NCBI RefSeq assembly: GCF_014235185.1
Contig: NZ_CP060131.1
Span: forward strand, 4,967,501 to 5,031,500
Direction: 5' to 3'
Length of the DNA: 64,000 nucleotides
From: Pseudonocardia petroleophila
GTDB taxonomy: Bacteria; Actinomycetota; Actinomycetes; Mycobacteriales; Pseudonocardiaceae
The notes under the pieces are model-generated. The model was given only the letters and a program-made list of their open reading frames with translations. It was not told where the DNA came from and did no database searches. Below are positions 63,349 to 64,000 of this stretch, in pieces; the stretch's first letter is position 1, and the number at the start of each line of letters is the position of its first letter. Position numbers and translations under genes: made by a program.

Positions 63349-64000
63349 TCAGCCGACCCGCATCGGCAGTGATCCCCACGCCCGCATCGTGTTGTTGTGG
63401 TGGCGCCGGGTCGGGCCCGCGATCTCGATCGTCGCGACGCGGCGGGCGAGTGCGTCGAGCAGGCACTCCGCCTCCAGCCGCGCGACGTGCTGCCCGACGC
63501 ACTGGTGGATCCCGAAGCCGAAGCCGAGGTGGCCCGACGGGTCGCGGGACAGGTCGAAGGCCTCCGGGTCGGTCCAGCGGCGGGGGTCGTGGTTGGCCGA
63601 GGCCAGGAACATGAGGATCTTCTTCCCGTCCGGGATCACCGCGTCGCCCACACGGACGTCGGTGGTGGCGGTGCGGAAGAACGTCTGCACCGGCGAGCCC
63701 CAGCGGATCGCCTCGTCGAACGCCACGCGGGCGAGCTGCGGCTCGGCGCGCAGGCGCCGCCAATGCTCGGGGTGCGTCGCGAACGCGTGCAGCACGGTGG
63801 CGAGGGCCTGCACGGTGGTGTCGACGCCCGCGGAGAGCAGGGAGCGCACGACGAGCGGCGCCTGCTCCGCGGTGATCTCCCCGCGGTCGGCCGCGGCCCA
63901 GATCCGGGCGCCGAAGCCGTCGGGGGCGAGGACGTCGCGGGCGCACTGCGCGTTCACCCACGCCCCCAGCTCGGGCGCCCGGTGCGCGGCGGCGGCGACG
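63349..64000 (-). CDS. Cytochrome P450, CYP199-like, C-terminal part (5' end outside window)
   Basis: The reading frame stays open to the window edge, so the gene is cut at its 5' end; the visible part is about 217 residues. It shows the I-helix oxygen-activation motif LLSAGVDTT, the ExxR motif in FDEAIRW, SPVQTFFRTA, and the haem loop GFGFGIHQCVGQHVARLE with the Cys thiolate ligand. SPVQTFFRTA, MFLASANHDPRRW and the haem region closely resemble CYP199A enzymes that demethylate para-methoxybenzoates. A role in aromatic degradation fits the neighbouring island, but the gene is not clearly part of the TetR regulon. Confidence 0.85.
   Translation of the reverse strand, partial: VAAAAHRAPELGAWVNAQCARDVLAPDGFGARIWAAADRGEITAEQAPLVVRSLLSAGVDTTVQALATVLHAFATHPEHWRRLRAEPQLARVAFDEAIRWGSPVQTFFRTATTDVRVGDAVIPDGKKILMFLASANHDPRRWTDPEAFDLSRDPSGHLGFGFGIHQCVGQHVARLEAECLLDALARRVATIEIAGPTRRHHNNTMRAWGSLPMRVG

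Overview
The window is very GC-rich actinobacterial DNA (codon third positions almost all G/C). The ArfABC-like membrane genes, the Lrp-controlled alanine dehydrogenase, a mycofactocin-type flavoprotein (MftD), LLM flavoenzymes, a nitrate-sensor-type pseudo-kinase and many leaderless-type starts fit the order Pseudonocardiales. Pseudonocardia is my best guess; there is no rRNA marker to confirm it. I see no tRNA, rRNA, CRISPR array, transposase or phage gene.

Layout. 0.2-3.7 kb: OmpA/BON protein, a small membrane protein and a sunset-domain membrane protein. 3.8-8.1 kb: a 1426-residue PAS/GAF/SpoIIE/ATPase/STAS switch protein. 8.1-12.2 kb: housekeeping and stress genes (class II aldolase, AbrB-type membrane protein, CsbD, methyltransferase, VOC, PPOX flavoprotein). 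12.2-19.3 kb: signalling block with a receiver protein, a poly-HAMP hybrid histidine kinase built from 276-bp repeats, and a divergent SpoIIE phosphatase. 19.4-29.9 kb: SGNH hydrolase, DinB, lipid kinase, ald and its Lrp regulator, GNAT, XRE-cupin, atypical SDR plus CPBP protease, then a coupled operon of two SMR transporters, TetR and a cysteine-desulfurase-like enzyme. 29.9-30.7 kb: a gene-free stretch carrying two arrays of a 22-bp repeat in opposite orientation. 30.7-43.0 kb: esterase plus MprF-like aminoacyl-phospholipid synthase, an unusual pseudo-kinase, HTH-TOBE, SDR, GlcD/GlcF, MerR plus NTF2-like pair, and mftD.

43.2-61.7 kb is the most interesting part: a catabolic island of a GMC oxidoreductase, a tightly overlapping operon (ferredoxin reductase, Rieske oxygenase, two alpha/beta hydrolases, a 40-residue membrane peptide, a metal-ligand-less M20-like protein, LigB-type extradiol dioxygenase, LLM flavoenzyme, PrpD-like protein, TetR), a molybdenum hydroxylase with fused large and FAD subunits, and an SsuABC-type ABC importer. 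Five copies of one short palindrome (half-site CCGTAC, 3-bp centre) lie in front of these units. I infer that they form one regulon of the TetR repressor at 53464, importing and oxidising an unidentified, probably aromatic or N-heteroaromatic, compound by ring hydroxylation, meta-cleavage and C-C hydrolysis. 61.7-64 kb: a frameshifted amidohydrolase, a DxDxDG-repeat acidic protein and the C-terminal part of a CYP199-like P450 running off the window.

At least fifteen genes start 6-7 nt after a hexamer of the form NANNNT, which suggests leaderless transcripts; operon-internal genes instead use GTGA/ATGA overlaps or GGAGG sites. Positions 1-233 hold no gene I can support.
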